DNA from: Chitinophagales bacterium
GTDB lineage: Bacteria > Bacteroidota > Bacteroidia > Chitinophagales > Chitinophagaceae
Assembly: GCA_020636505.1 (NCBI GenBank)
Contig: JACJXR010000001.1
Span: 186,001-250,000 of the forward strand
Direction: 5' to 3'
Length of the DNA stretch: 64,000 nt
The translations under genes were made by a program, and so were the position numbers. The number at the start of each line of letters is the position of its first letter. Position 1 is the first letter of the stretch. A model generated the notes under the pieces. That model searched no databases and was not told where the DNA came from. It saw nothing but the letters and a program-made list of their open reading frames with translations. Shown piece after piece: positions 35,273 through 44,751 of this stretch.

Positions 35273-36481
35273 TTACCCTAATGCCAACCTCCCTTTTACA
35301 TGCTCTTTACCGTCTGTTTCGTTTGCTTCTTGCAATTTCTTTTTACCCTCCGTCTCATCCACATACCTGCTCACACTTAGTATCACTCCAATGGCAATAC
35401 TGGTGAACCATACCGACGAACCACCCATACTCACAAGCGGCAAGGTCAATCCTGTTACGGGTACCAAGTTCACATTCACAGCCATGTTTAACATAGCCTG
35501 AAACACCAATGTCATACTCAACCCCACGGCCAAGAATGCACCGAATGCGTACGGGCATCTTCGGAAGATGAGAATGCTCCGCCACAGGAATACGAGGTAC
35601 AACATCACCACAAATGCAGCACCTACCAATCCATACTCTTCAATTATCATGGCGTAGATAAAATCGGAGTAGGAGTGCGGCAGGAAATTTCTTTGTTGAC
35701 TGTTACCCGGTCCAAGACCCATGACACCACCGTTGGCGATGGCTATCTTGGCGTGCAACACTTGATATACATCTTCTTTTGGTTTCCCATCGTCAGAGCT
35801 ACCTGCAAAGTCCACTATCCTCTTCTCCCAAGTATCAGCACGTCCCCATCCGGTAACTTTCGATACTCCATATAGCAGCAGTCCTCCGATAAGGCCTGCA
35901 AATGCCAACAACAATATGTGCGAAACCCTTACCCTTCCTATGAAGAACAGGATGCAACAAGTAACACCTATCATCACCGCTGTCGACAAGTTTGCCGGAG
36001 CTATCAATGCCGCCGTTATCAATACAGGTGTCAGTACAGGCAAAAAGCCTTTCTTGAAATCTTTTATCACAGCTTGTTTCAAGCTGAGCATCCGCGCCAA
36101 GAACATGAACAATGCCAACTTCGCCAATGCCGATGTCTGTATCGTCATACCTATCACCGGCAGTTGTATCCATCGTGAGCCTTCGTTGAGCTTCACACCA
36201 AACACAAGTGTATACAGCAACAACGGTATGCTGAGCAAGTAGAACAACACCGCAATACGAGCAAACTTGGTATAGTTCACTCTGTGAATGAGGTATATGA
36301 TCACCAATCCCAAGCCTAATACTATCACCTGTTTTACGAGGTAGTAATTGGCATTGGTATCGTGCTTATATGCCAACGAACCTGTTGCGCTATACACGGC
36401 AAGCAGGCTTATGAACGATAGTATGAATACCACCGCCCAGATGACCTGATCTCCTTTTGTATGTTTTAGCAAACGGTTCAT
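35273..36481 (-). CDS. ftsW: Septal peptidoglycan glycosyltransferase FtsW
   Basis: The 402-residue SEDS protein has about ten transmembrane segments. It shows the family motifs KLNEGSRWIQLP (~93), LALFMFLARML, the long extracellular loop with GLGPGNSQQRNFLPHSYSDFIYAMIIEEYGLVGA (~265-298) and TGLTLPLVSMGGSSVW (~348). It polymerises lipid II together with the FtsI-type transpeptidase of the same cluster. It is 1 bp upstream of murG. Confidence 0.96.
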   Translation of the reverse strand: MNRLLKHTKGDQVIWAVVFILSFISLLAVYSATGSLAYKHDTNANYYLVKQVIVLGLGLVIIYLIHRVNYTKFARIAVLFYLLSIPLLLYTLVFGVKLNEGSRWIQLPVIGMTIQTSALAKLALFMFLARMLSLKQAVIKDFKKGFLPVLTPVLITAALIAPANLSTAVMIGVTCCILFFIGRVRVSHILLLAFAGLIGGLLLYGVSKVTGWGRADTWEKRIVDFAGSSDDGKPKEDVYQVLHAKIAIANGGVMGLGPGNSQQRNFLPHSYSDFIYAMIIEEYGLVGAAFVVMLYLVFLWRSILIFRRCPYAFGAFLAVGLSMTLVFQAMLNMAVNVNLVPVTGLTLPLVSMGGSSVWFTSIAIGVILSVSRYVDETEGKKKLQEANETDGKEHVKGRLALG

Positions 36482-36489
36482 TGTTATTA

Positions 36490-37848
36490 TTAAAGGTTTT
36501 TCACTGCTTCTTTAAATTGCTCGCCCCTGTCTTCGTAATTTGCAAACAGGTCGAAGCTTGCACATGCAGGAGACAACAACACCACTTCGTCTTTCTCTGC
36601 CAATGCATATGCGGCATGTACGGCATCTCTAGCATTCTTGGTATCCACCACACTTTCCACTACGTTGTCAAACGCTTTGTGTATCGGCTCGTTATCCAAA
36701 CCCATGCACACGATGGCTTTCACTTTCTCTTTTACCAGATCCATTATCTGGTTGTAATCATTGCCTTTGTCTTGACCACCCAAGATCAATATGGTAGGCT
36801 TGGTCATACTCTCCAAAGCATACCATACGGAGTTTACATTGGTTGCTTTACTGTCATTGATGAACTCGACACCCCTTATCTTGGCTACAAACTCCAACCT
36901 GTGTTCCAAACCGTTGAAACTCGCAAAGCTCTCTCTGATCTTGTCTTTGCGTATACCTGCTACGCGAGCTGATATTCCTGCAGCCATACTGTTGTATTGA
37001 TTGTGTTTTCCTTTTACCGACAGGTCGTGAATCGACATGTTCAGTTGCTCTCCGTTGAAACGGATGTTCATTTGTTCTTCGTTTACTGTTCCTCCATCGT
37101 TCGAAATATTGTTCTCGCTCATCGTGAAAAAAATTGTGTTTGATTGAATAAAATGGGTTCCGATATATGCTTTAATGTTTGGGTCGTCGTAGTTGAGAAT
37201 TAAATAATCTTTGTCTGTCTGATTTTCCGTTATTCTGAATTTTGACGCTATATAGTTTTCCATCTTGTAGTCATACCTGTCAAGATGGTCTTCTGTTATG
37301 TTCAATATCACTGCCACATCCGGCCTGAAGGTGTGTATGTCGTCCAACTGGAAACTACTCACCTCCATCACATACCACTCACACGGGCGATGCGCTATCT
37401 GTTTCGCAAAGCTGTATCCGATATTCCCGACCATCGCCACATCATAGTCCGCTTCTTTCAACAAGTGATAAGTCATCGATGTCGCGGTAGACTTACCATT
37501 GGTACCGGTTATGGCTATTATCTTACTGTCTGCTTTGTACCTATATCCGAACTCTATTTCGCTACACACTTCTATACCCGCTTCGCGCACTTTCATCACC
37601 ACACTTACCTTATCACTGATACCCGGGCTTTTCACCACACAGTCCGCACTCAATATTTTATCTATCGTATGTTGCTTTTCTTCAAACACCACTTCCGCCG
37701 CTTCCAATTCTTTTCTGAAATGCTCTTTGATTGTCCCTCCATCACTTACGAACACATCCCAGCCTTGCTGCTTGCCAAGCAGCGCAGCCCCTACACCGCT
37801 TTCCGCAGCGCCGAGAACCACCAGCCGTTTTTTGTCGTTCGTACTCAT
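36490..37848 (-). CDS. murD: UDP-N-acetylmuramoylalanine--D-glutamate ligase
   Basis: The 452-residue Mur ligase adds D-Glu. It has the N-terminal LGAAESGVGAALLG, ATP-binding ITGTNGKSTATSMTYHLL (~113), NITEDHLDRYDYKMENY (~188) and FINDSKATNVNSVWYALES (~318) typical of MurD. Its ATG overlaps the mraY stop by one base (TAATG). Confidence 0.97.
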   Translation of the reverse strand: MSTNDKKRLVVLGAAESGVGAALLGKQQGWDVFVSDGGTIKEHFRKELEAAEVVFEEKQHTIDKILSADCVVKSPGISDKVSVVMKVREAGIEVCSEIEFGYRYKADSKIIAITGTNGKSTATSMTYHLLKEADYDVAMVGNIGYSFAKQIAHRPCEWYVMEVSSFQLDDIHTFRPDVAVILNITEDHLDRYDYKMENYIASKFRITENQTDKDYLILNYDDPNIKAYIGTHFIQSNTIFFTMSENNISNDGGTVNEEQMNIRFNGEQLNMSIHDLSVKGKHNQYNSMAAGISARVAGIRKDKIRESFASFNGLEHRLEFVAKIRGVEFINDSKATNVNSVWYALESMTKPTILILGGQDKGNDYNQIMDLVKEKVKAIVCMGLDNEPIHKAFDNVVESVVDTKNARDAVHAAYALAEKDEVVLLSPACASFDLFANYEDRGEQFKEAVKNL

Positions 37849-39119
37849 TATTGCAATTTCAAAGTCACGATGCTGAACACCGCAAGCACAATGCCCACTA
37901 TCCAGAAACGTGTTACTATTTTACTTTCATGATATCCGAGTTTTTGATAATGGTGATGCAACGGTGCCATCAAGAACACGCGCTTCCCTTCACCGTGTCT
38001 TTTCTTGGTGTACTTGAAGTACAACACTTGTATCATCACCGATAAATTCTCTGCAAGGAATATTCCGCAGATGATCGGTATCAATAATTCTTTACGTATC
38101 ATAATGGCCAGTGCCGCTATGATACCACCTATGGCAAGGCTACCGGTATCACCCATGAACACTTGCGCCGGATATGCGTTGTACCAAAGGAAACCCACAC
38201 ATGCACCGATGAATGCTGCAATGTAAATAGACAGCTCACCTATATATGGTATGTGCATGATGCCGAGATAGTCGGCAAACACATAGTTACCCGATACGTA
38301 TGCGAACACAGCCAAACACACACCCACAATTGCGGATGTTCCTGTAGCAAGGCCATCCAAGCCATCGGTCATGTTGGCACCGTTGGATACGGCCACTATG
38401 ATGAAGATGACAAACAACACATATATGATCGGCGTAACCACTTTTATCGCTCCCTCTCCGAACACTGCTGATATTTTGCTGTAACTCATCTCATGCCCTT
38501 TCACGAACGGAATGGTTGTGGTCACAGATTTTACATGTACATATTTATGTTCCTCGCCTTCGTTATCAACACGGATGAACGGCTCTGACATTTGCCTTTC
38601 CGCTTCGTTGTATATCGCAGGACTGTCACCGATTATTTCACGAGTAGTAACCACACTGTCACTGTAATACATGGTAAGGCCGATGATGATACCAAGCCCT
38701 ACTTGTCCCATCACCTTGAACTTACCGGCAAGGCCTTCTTTGTTCTTTTTGAATACTTTGATGTAATCATCGAGGAAGCCTACCAAACCCAACCATACGG
38801 TTGACAACAGTATGAGCATAACATATACGTTGGTCAGTTTGGCGAACAACAACGTCGGGATAAGTATGGCGGCTATGATGATGATGCCACCCATGGTAGG
38901 TGTACCCTTCTTCTGATTCTCTCCCTGCAAACCAAGGTCGCGTACTGTTTCTCCAATTTGCTTTACACGTAGATACCTGATCAGCCCCTTACCCATTACG
39001 GTGGTGATGATAAGAGACAGTATGATGGCTGCCGCAGCACGGAAAGTGATATAATAGAATATCCCCGCACCGAACAAACCGTACTGTTCTCTCAGGTATG
39101 TAAACAAATGGTATAACAT
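37848..39119 (-). CDS. mraY: Phospho-N-acetylmuramoyl-pentapeptide transferase
   Basis: The 423-residue polytopic enzyme makes lipid I. Motifs: KKGTPTMGGIIII (~71), LVGFLDDYIKVFKKN with the catalytic Asp pair (~113), NGANMTDGLDGLATGTSA (~248) and VFMGDTGSLAIGG (~315), then LMAPLHHHYQKLG (~382). A ~55-residue insertion (~155-215) makes it longer than the proteobacterial enzyme, as is usual in Bacteroidota. Confidence 0.97.
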   Translation of the reverse strand: MLYHLFTYLREQYGLFGAGIFYYITFRAAAAIILSLIITTVMGKGLIRYLRVKQIGETVRDLGLQGENQKKGTPTMGGIIIIAAILIPTLLFAKLTNVYVMLILLSTVWLGLVGFLDDYIKVFKKNKEGLAGKFKVMGQVGLGIIIGLTMYYSDSVVTTREIIGDSPAIYNEAERQMSEPFIRVDNEGEEHKYVHVKSVTTTIPFVKGHEMSYSKISAVFGEGAIKVVTPIIYVLFVIFIIVAVSNGANMTDGLDGLATGTSAIVGVCLAVFAYVSGNYVFADYLGIMHIPYIGELSIYIAAFIGACVGFLWYNAYPAQVFMGDTGSLAIGGIIAALAIMIRKELLIPIICGIFLAENLSVMIQVLYFKYTKKRHGEGKRVFLMAPLHHHYQKLGYHESKIVTRFWIVGIVLAVFSIVTLKLQ

Positions 39120-39143
39120 GCTCTTGTCCTCTCCTGTATGTTT

Positions 39144-40610
39144 TTATTTATTCAATAGTTCAAATGCCTGTTTCAATTCTTCCCGGTCGTCGAAGTGATG
39201 TCGCACTCCGTTGACCTCTTGGTATGTTTCATGTCCCTTACCCGCCACCAACACAATGTCTTCGGGCTGCGCAAGGGTACATGCTGTTTTTATCGCTTCT
39301 CTTCTGTCTGATATGCGTAACATCTTACGTTGATGTGTCACACTCAAACCCTCAACCATATCATTCAGTATCGCATCCGGACTTTCCGAACGTGGATTGT
39401 CCGAAGTGAATATTGCTTTGTCGCTATGCTCGCAAGCCACTTCTGCCATCACAGGGCGCTTGGCTTTGTCTCTGTCTCCACCACATCCTACAACCGTTAT
39501 CACTTGTTGTCCACCCATACGCAATTGGTTTACAGTAGCCAATACGTTTATCAATGCATCCGGCGTATGTGCATAGTCTACTATACCCAATATCTTGTCG
39601 TTTGGAGACATATACGTTTCAAACCTGCCGGGTGCGCCATGCAGCGTACTCAATACGGCCAACACATTCATCTTATCTTCTCCAAGCAAAGTTGCCACGC
39701 CGTATACAGCCAGTATGTTATAAGCGTTGAACCTGCCTATCATTCTGAAGTGCGCCTCATGCTCATCCACATTCATCACCAATCCGGTCAGGTTGTTTTC
39801 CAACACCTTTCCTTTTACCGTTGACGGCAATCTTAAACTGTATGTCGCCTTCTCCGCTTTGGTGTTTTGCAACATCACCATACCGCGCTTATCATCGGCA
39901 TTGGTCAGTGCAAATGCAGTCTTTGGCAAATCGTCGAAGAACAACTTCTTCACGCGTATATACTCGTCGAATGTTTTGTGATAATCCAAATGGTCGTGTG
40001 TGATGTTTGTAAATACACCACCGGTGAAGTGAATACCCGCAATTCGTTTCTGATGTATCGCATGCGAGCTTACTTCCATAAACACATGCGTACAACCCGC
40101 GTCCCTCATTTCCGCAAGCAATGCGTGCACTGCTGTTGGGTCGGGAGTTGTGTGCGTGGCATTCACCACTTTGTCGTGTATATGGTTCTGTACGGTTGAT
40201 ATAAGGCCGGCTTTGTATCCAAGCCCTTCAAACAACTGATACAGTAATGTGGCCGTTGTGGTTTTACCGTTTGTCCCGGTAATACCTATCACCTTCATTT
40301 GAGTAGAAGGACCACCGTAGAAGGTGTTGGCCATAACACCAACTACAGCGGCACTATCCTCTACATGTATGTATGTAACATTTTCGTTCAATTCTGTCGA
40401 CAGCTCTTCACACACTATTGCAACCGCTCCCAGCTCTATGGCTTTCTGTATATACAGATGTCCATCTGTCAACGTACCCTTGATGGCAACGAACACAGTT
40501 CCGTGCTCCACCTTACGTGAGTCGATGCAAATATTGCTCACCTCAATGGCGGTGTCACCTGTAATGCTTACAGGTTTTACTCCGGTCAATATGTCTTTCA
40601 GTTGTATCAA
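39144..40610 (-). CDS. murE: UDP-N-acetylmuramoyl-tripeptide synthetase (meso-diaminopimelate adding)
   Basis: The protein (488 residues as annotated) has ATP-binding GITGTNGKTTTATLLYQLF (~109), TNITHDHLDYHKTFDEY (~210), VDYAHTPDALINVL (~345) and SDNPRSESPDAI (~405). The DNPR motif marks meso-diaminopimelate specificity. Two starts are possible: an ATG at 40637 that overlaps ftsI by 31 bp, or the TTG at 40610, which overlaps the ftsI stop as TTGA and gives the family's normal N-terminus (x-x-LKDIL). I prefer the TTG because the ftsL-like gene shows the same arrangement. Confidence 0.95.
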   Translation of the reverse strand: MIQLKDILTGVKPVSITGDTAIEVSNICIDSRKVEHGTVFVAIKGTLTDGHLYIQKAIELGAVAIVCEELSTELNENVTYIHVEDSAAVVGVMANTFYGGPSTQMKVIGITGTNGKTTTATLLYQLFEGLGYKAGLISTVQNHIHDKVVNATHTTPDPTAVHALLAEMRDAGCTHVFMEVSSHAIHQKRIAGIHFTGGVFTNITHDHLDYHKTFDEYIRVKKLFFDDLPKTAFALTNADDKRGMVMLQNTKAEKATYSLRLPSTVKGKVLENNLTGLVMNVDEHEAHFRMIGRFNAYNILAVYGVATLLGEDKMNVLAVLSTLHGAPGRFETYMSPNDKILGIVDYAHTPDALINVLATVNQLRMGGQQVITVVGCGGDRDKAKRPVMAEVACEHSDKAIFTSDNPRSESPDAILNDMVEGLSVTHQRKMLRISDRREAIKTACTLAQPEDIVLVAGKGHETYQEVNGVRHHFDDREELKQAFELLNK

Positions 40611-42697
40611 GACCTTAGCTCCAATTTTATCTCCCATCCGCGAGTGATAGGAGTGCCGGGCGCGATGGACTGCGCCCGGACTTTCCCTTTACCTTCTATA
40701 TGTACTATCAAGCCTTCTTTCTCCAACAGGTATATGGCATCTTTCAACCCCATACCGCTGACATCGGGCATGTAACCTCTTACTACATTTTGTTTATCCG
40801 CTACCAAACTGTTGCTGCTGTCTGTATCTATTTGATACACGATGTTTTCATCGGGTACACTTACCGGCATACCCACTTTCTTCAACACGGTGTTGTAATC
40901 TTGTCCCGTGGCTTTTTGTGCGATGCCTTTGTTTCTGGCTTTGCGGTCCACACTGTCCAACGGTACGGCCCAACCTTCACTGGCTGCGAATATTCTGTCC
41001 GCAACCATCCTGAACACAGGCGCTGCTATCGTACCACCGTAATATCTTCTTGCATGTTTTTTTGTGCGCATCACTACGGCGATGGTGTACCGGGGCGCAT
41101 CTGCGGGGAAATACCCTACAAACGAACCCTGATAAACGCCATCGCTGTATTTGATGCCTTTATCGGCAACCTGTGCCGTACCCGTTTTACCTGCTATGGT
41201 ATAAAACGGACTTTGAATACTTTTTGCTGTTCCGGTCAATGCCACTTCCTCAACACATGCCCTCAATTGAGCCACAGTTTCCGCATCGCCTATCGCCTCC
41301 GATATCGCCTCAGGCTTTTTCTTATAGATGGTGGCACCGTAGTCTTTCACTTCACTTACCAAATAAGGACGCATCATCTTACCGTTGTTGGCCACTGCAT
41401 TGTACAACATGCAAGTGTGCAACGGAGTTATCTGTACTTCGTAGCCCGTGGCCATCCATGGCAATGTTGTCTTGCTCCATGTTTTGCTCTCGGTGCTCTT
41501 CACCACAGGCCTACGCTCACCTGCTATGTCTATTCCTGTACGCTCATGCAAGTGCAATGCTTTTACATGCTCCAAGAATTTTTCAGGCTTGGCATTGTAA
41601 TATTGGTAGGCGAGCTTGGCATGCGCCACGTTAGATGAATGTGCAAACGCATCTCTTATCGTCAGTTTACCCAAACCCAAGTGCGAATCCTTCATAAGCA
41701 AATTGCCGAAGCGTATCGCACCGCCTTCCGCATCTACTATGTCATCCACTGTTACCAACTTATCATTGAACAATGCGACAAGCGTCACCAACTTGAATAC
41801 CGAACCGGGTTCGGTCGGCATCATCGCATAGTTGAAGTCTTCCCAATAAGAACCGTCTTCTTGTTGACCCAAATTCACCAATGCTTTTATCTTACCGGTT
41901 TGGGTTTCCATCACCACACAGGTGCCGTATTGCAAGTCGTATTGCTCCAACATGCTTTTCACGGCGTGCTCAGCAATACCTTGTATTTCCAAGTCGATGG
42001 TTGTAATGACATCCTTACCATTCCTCGGCTCTATCTCACTACCTTCTATCGGCATCCAACCGCCACCTGTCATCTTCTGCTCTACTCTCGAACCGGAGTA
42101 ACCTCTCAACACACTGTCGTATGTTGCTTCAAGTCCAACGGTCTGTGCATTTTCTCTCCACAAGCCAATGGTTCTGTATGCCAACATCCCGAATGGATTG
42201 ATACGGTTTGTCTTTGCTTCCGAAATGAATCCGCCTGCATTCGTACCCAATTTGAAGATCGGGAACTCACGCAACTGCTGATACTCGTCGTAACGCACCT
42301 TGTGCTTCAGCGACCAATATTTATGCTGCGCTTCGTATGCGGCCTTCAATTCTCTTTTGTATTTGGAAGCACTTTGGTCTTTGAAAAGTTTGGCCAACTC
42401 AACCGACAAACCATCCACCTCTTTGTTGAATACTTTTTCATTTATCACAGAGAAGTCGATGTGTACATCGAACTGCGGAACGGTGGAACACAATAGTTCA
42501 CCTTTCTCCGTATACACATTACCACGCTCTGCCGGCAATACCGTACTGCGTGTGTGTATCTCTTCCGCCAACGCTCTCAAGCGGTCACCGTCCTTTATCT
42601 GTATCATTGCCGCCTTGGCCAGTATCACCAGCCCCAGCAAGCAAATGCAGGTAAACGCTATATACACCCTGAACCTTATGTCTCTTTTTACGTTCAA
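40607..42697 (-). CDS. ftsI: Penicillin-binding protein 2/FtsI-type transpeptidase with PASTA domain
   Basis: The 696-residue class B PBP has one N-terminal transmembrane segment (~12-30), a dimerisation domain, then the transpeptidase domain with SxxK in EPGSVFKLVTL (~305), SxN in HSSNVAHAKLA (~360) and KTG in IAGKTGTAQVADKG (~525). One PASTA domain ends the protein (GYMPDVSGMGLKDAIYLLEKEGL ...). It cross-links septal peptidoglycan with FtsW. It lies 6 bp after the ftsL-like gene. Confidence 0.96.
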   Translation of the reverse strand: MNVKRDIRFRVYIAFTCICLLGLVILAKAAMIQIKDGDRLRALAEEIHTRSTVLPAERGNVYTEKGELLCSTVPQFDVHIDFSVINEKVFNKEVDGLSVELAKLFKDQSASKYKRELKAAYEAQHKYWSLKHKVRYDEYQQLREFPIFKLGTNAGGFISEAKTNRINPFGMLAYRTIGLWRENAQTVGLEATYDSVLRGYSGSRVEQKMTGGGWMPIEGSEIEPRNGKDVITTIDLEIQGIAEHAVKSMLEQYDLQYGTCVVMETQTGKIKALVNLGQQEDGSYWEDFNYAMMPTEPGSVFKLVTLVALFNDKLVTVDDIVDAEGGAIRFGNLLMKDSHLGLGKLTIRDAFAHSSNVAHAKLAYQYYNAKPEKFLEHVKALHLHERTGIDIAGERRPVVKSTESKTWSKTTLPWMATGYEVQITPLHTCMLYNAVANNGKMMRPYLVSEVKDYGATIYKKKPEAISEAIGDAETVAQLRACVEEVALTGTAKSIQSPFYTIAGKTGTAQVADKGIKYSDGVYQGSFVGYFPADAPRYTIAVVMRTKKHARRYYGGTIAAPVFRMVADRIFAASEGWAVPLDSVDRKARNKGIAQKATGQDYNTVLKKVGMPVSVPDENIVYQIDTDSSNSLVADKQNVVRGYMPDVSGMGLKDAIYLLEKEGLIVHIEGKGKVRAQSIAPGTPITRGWEIKLELRS

Positions 42698-42703
42698 GCT
42701 CGG

Positions 42704-43075
42704 TTAGTTGACGGTAGTTGAGGTATCGGTTTTTATTGTAAATGCCGGCAGCGTCATAGGCTTCAATCCTATTTTCGCTGCGTTCTTTATTACTTCGGTT
42801 TCGGTTTGCGCGAACATCATCTGCGATTTCACATCCATATACTCCCAGCGCAGTTCCTTCAATATTTTGTTTTGTTTGTTCAGCTCGCGTTGTACTTCCA
42901 CGGCTCGTTTGTTACTGCTGATGTACAGCACACAGAGTACGGCCACAAAAGCCAGGTAAGGCACGTTGCTCACTATTGCTCGGTAGGATAGCTTCTCCAC
43001 CAACGCCTTCCAGTCGTTCTTTACACGCTGTATCGGCGTCACTTGCTCCTCTTGTATGTTCTCTTTTTTGCTCAA
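42704..43075 (-). CDS. FtsL-like division protein
   Basis: The 123-residue protein has a short basic cytoplasmic part, one transmembrane segment (VPYLAFVAVLCVLYIS, ~30-47) and a periplasmic coiled coil (NKRAVEVQRELNKQNKILKELRWEYMDVKSQMMF), the FtsL layout. Its place between rsmH and ftsI supports the call. I set the start at a TTG at 43075 that overlaps the rsmH stop (TTGA). A longer open frame up to 43312 lies inside rsmH and is probably not translated. Confidence 0.82.
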   Translation of the reverse strand: MSKKENIQEEQVTPIQRVKNDWKALVEKLSYRAIVSNVPYLAFVAVLCVLYISSNKRAVEVQRELNKQNKILKELRWEYMDVKSQMMFAQTETEVIKNAAKIGLKPMTLPAFTIKTDTSTTVN

Positions 43076-43983
43076 AGCCTTACTCCTATTCTCAAGCGTG
43101 CGCTCCTTGCACGCGGATTTTCTTTTATTTCTTTCTCGGTCGGATCGATGGGCTTGCTCTGCAACGGTTTCATCATACGCTCCTGCACCTCTCTGCCAAA
43201 CACATCTTTTTCTATCTCGCCCCACACTCCTGTTTTCATAAACTGCTTCACCATTCTGTCCTCCAACGAGTGAAAGGTGATGATGCACAATCTTCCGCCG
43301 CTCTTCAAACACTGCACCGACTGTTCCAACAGGTCTTTCAATGCACCCAACTCATCGTTCACTTCTATACGCAGCGCCTGAAACACTTGCGCCAGGTACT
43401 TGTTTTGGTTGCCCTTCATCACCGGCTCCAACAGCGCCTTCAACGAATCGATGCTGTTCAGTTGCATCTTTTCTCTGTTCTCCACTATATGCCTGGCCAA
43501 CTGTATCGAGTTCCTCACTTCTCCGTACTGCTCAAACAACTTGTGCAGGTCCTTTTCCGAATAGGTGTTCAATATCGTCTCCGCCGTCAGCTCTGTTCTA
43601 TTGTCCATCCTCATATCCAACGGTCCGTCGAAACGAATGGAGAAACCACGCTCGCCTGTATCGAACTGGTAAGAACTCACTCCAAGGTCAGCTAATATCC
43701 CATCCACTTCGAATATGCCGTGCAGTTTCAAAAACCGCTTCATATACCTGAAGTTCTCTCGTACTTCCACCAACCTGTCGTCGTCCGGTTTGTTCCGCCA
43801 TGCATCGCTATCATGGTCGAACGCCACCAGCCTGCCGCAATCATCCAAACTTTTTAAGATCTCTTTGCTATGCCCGCCACCACCGAAAGTCGCATCCACA
43901 TATGTACCTGATGCAACGATGTCGAGTCCCGCTACCGCTTCATCAAGCATCACAGGACGGTGGTAAAAAGTGGAGCCCTCCAT
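43072..43983 (-). CDS. rsmH: 16S rRNA m4C1402 methyltransferase
   Basis: The 303-residue protein (MraW) has FYHRPVMLDEAVAGL at the N-terminus, SAM motif YVDATFGGGGHSKEIL (~28), ILADLGVSSYQFDTGERGFSIRFDGPLDMRMD (~96-127) and CIITFHSLEDRMVKQFMK (~233). It methylates C1402 of 16S rRNA. It starts 2 bp after mraZ. Confidence 0.97.
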   Translation of the reverse strand: MEGSTFYHRPVMLDEAVAGLDIVASGTYVDATFGGGGHSKEILKSLDDCGRLVAFDHDSDAWRNKPDDDRLVEVRENFRYMKRFLKLHGIFEVDGILADLGVSSYQFDTGERGFSIRFDGPLDMRMDNRTELTAETILNTYSEKDLHKLFEQYGEVRNSIQLARHIVENREKMQLNSIDSLKALLEPVMKGNQNKYLAQVFQALRIEVNDELGALKDLLEQSVQCLKSGGRLCIITFHSLEDRMVKQFMKTGVWGEIEKDVFGREVQERMMKPLQSKPIDPTEKEIKENPRARSARLRIGVRL

Positions 43984-43985
43984 TT

Positions 43986-44456
43986 TTACAAGCTTTCAAA
44001 CGGGTTGATGAAACCGCTACCCGCCACTTCCTCGGCCAGGTCGCTGAAATTTTGGCTGCGGCTGCGGATATACTCATAGTAAGTATCTTTATCCCACAAC
44101 TCGACTTTGCTGCCTTGTGCTGTAAAAACGATCTCCTTCTTTATGCCTGCATGCTCTAATAACTGTTTTGGAACGTTTACCCTTCCCGCGGTATCCACAT
44201 CCACCAATGTTGCGCCATTGAGGTACAAACGCTTGAATTCCCTGACTTTAGGATTGAAATCATTCAGCTTATGGACCTTTTCGGCTATCTCATTCCAGCT
44301 GTCCATGGGGTACAGTGTCAAACACTGCTCAAACCCACGGTTGATGACAAAACGCTCCCCGCTGCCGTCCGGCAGTTGCTTACGAAACGACGAAGGAAGA
44401 AGGAATCTTCCCTTGGCGTCCAGCGATATTTCGAATTCTCCGAGGAGGTTAAGCAT
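43986..44456 (-). CDS. mraZ: Transcriptional regulator MraZ
   Basis: The 156-residue protein has two SpoVT/AbrB-like DNA-binding repeats: LLGEFEISLDAKGRFLLPSSFRKQL (~3-27) and NGATLVDVDTAGRVNVPKQLLEHAGI (~77-102), each with the DxxGR signature. MraZ forms a ring that binds direct repeats in its own promoter and represses the dcw cluster. It is the first gene of the cluster, and 10-bp-period repeats lie 32-66 bp upstream. Confidence 0.96.
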   Translation of the reverse strand: MLNLLGEFEISLDAKGRFLLPSSFRKQLPDGSGERFVINRGFEQCLTLYPMDSWNEIAEKVHKLNDFNPKVREFKRLYLNGATLVDVDTAGRVNVPKQLLEHAGIKKEIVFTAQGSKVELWDKDTYYEYIRSRSQNFSDLAEEVAGSGFINPFESL

Positions 44457-44487
44457 TGAAATCCTTTATAAATCAGGTATTAACACA

Positions 44488-44522
44488 CACAAAATAACAC
44501 AACTTCCCACAATTAAACACAA
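44488..44522 (-). promoter_or_regulatory. Candidate MraZ box: four TTGTG repeats at 10-bp period
   Basis: On the minus strand TTGTG occurs four times at exact 10-bp steps (plus-strand CACAA at 44488, 44498, 44508 and 44518), 32-66 bp upstream of mraZ. MraZ proteins are known to bind GTG- or GGG-containing direct repeats with 10-bp spacing upstream of their own gene, so this fits in position and geometry. Confidence 0.65.
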
Positions 44523-44538
44523 TTTAACAATAACATAT

Positions 44539-44648
44539 TTTTCCACAAACTAAAACATGCCGAAACACCATATTTAACAATACTTTCAGGGCAAAAATCA
44601 CAGTGTGTGAAAAACGCCATGTGAATTGATGTGAATTTCTGTGGATAA
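44539..44648. promoter_or_regulatory. DnaA-box matches and TGTG repeats in the mraZ/bamD divergent region
   Basis: Three matches to the DnaA box TTWTNCACA are present: TTTTCCACA (44539-44547, plus), TTTTTCACA (44606-44614, minus) and TTATCCACA (44640-44648, minus). In addition TGTG recurs at 44620, 44630 and 44640, a 10-bp period facing bamD, which could instead be a second MraZ-type site. The region is AT-rich and otherwise empty. Confidence 0.4.
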
Positions 44649-44732
44649 CCCAGAAAATGGATTGAATTTCAGGCTCCGATATTTATTAACAGAGTTTTGT
44701 ACGGATAAAATGGTTTACATGTGGATTTATCT

Positions 44733-44740
44733 TAAATTTG
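44733..44740 (+). promoter_or_regulatory. -7 element TAAATTTG upstream of bamD
   Basis: TAAATTTG matches TAnnTTTG and ends only 11 bp before the bamD start codon at 44752, so the transcript would have a very short leader. Confidence 0.5.
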
Positions 44741-44751
44741 CGCCTCTGTTT

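Noticed and set aside
43076..43312. Longer N-terminus of the ftsL-like gene
   Set aside because: The open frame lies wholly within rsmH on the same strand in another frame, and its sequence has no FtsL character.
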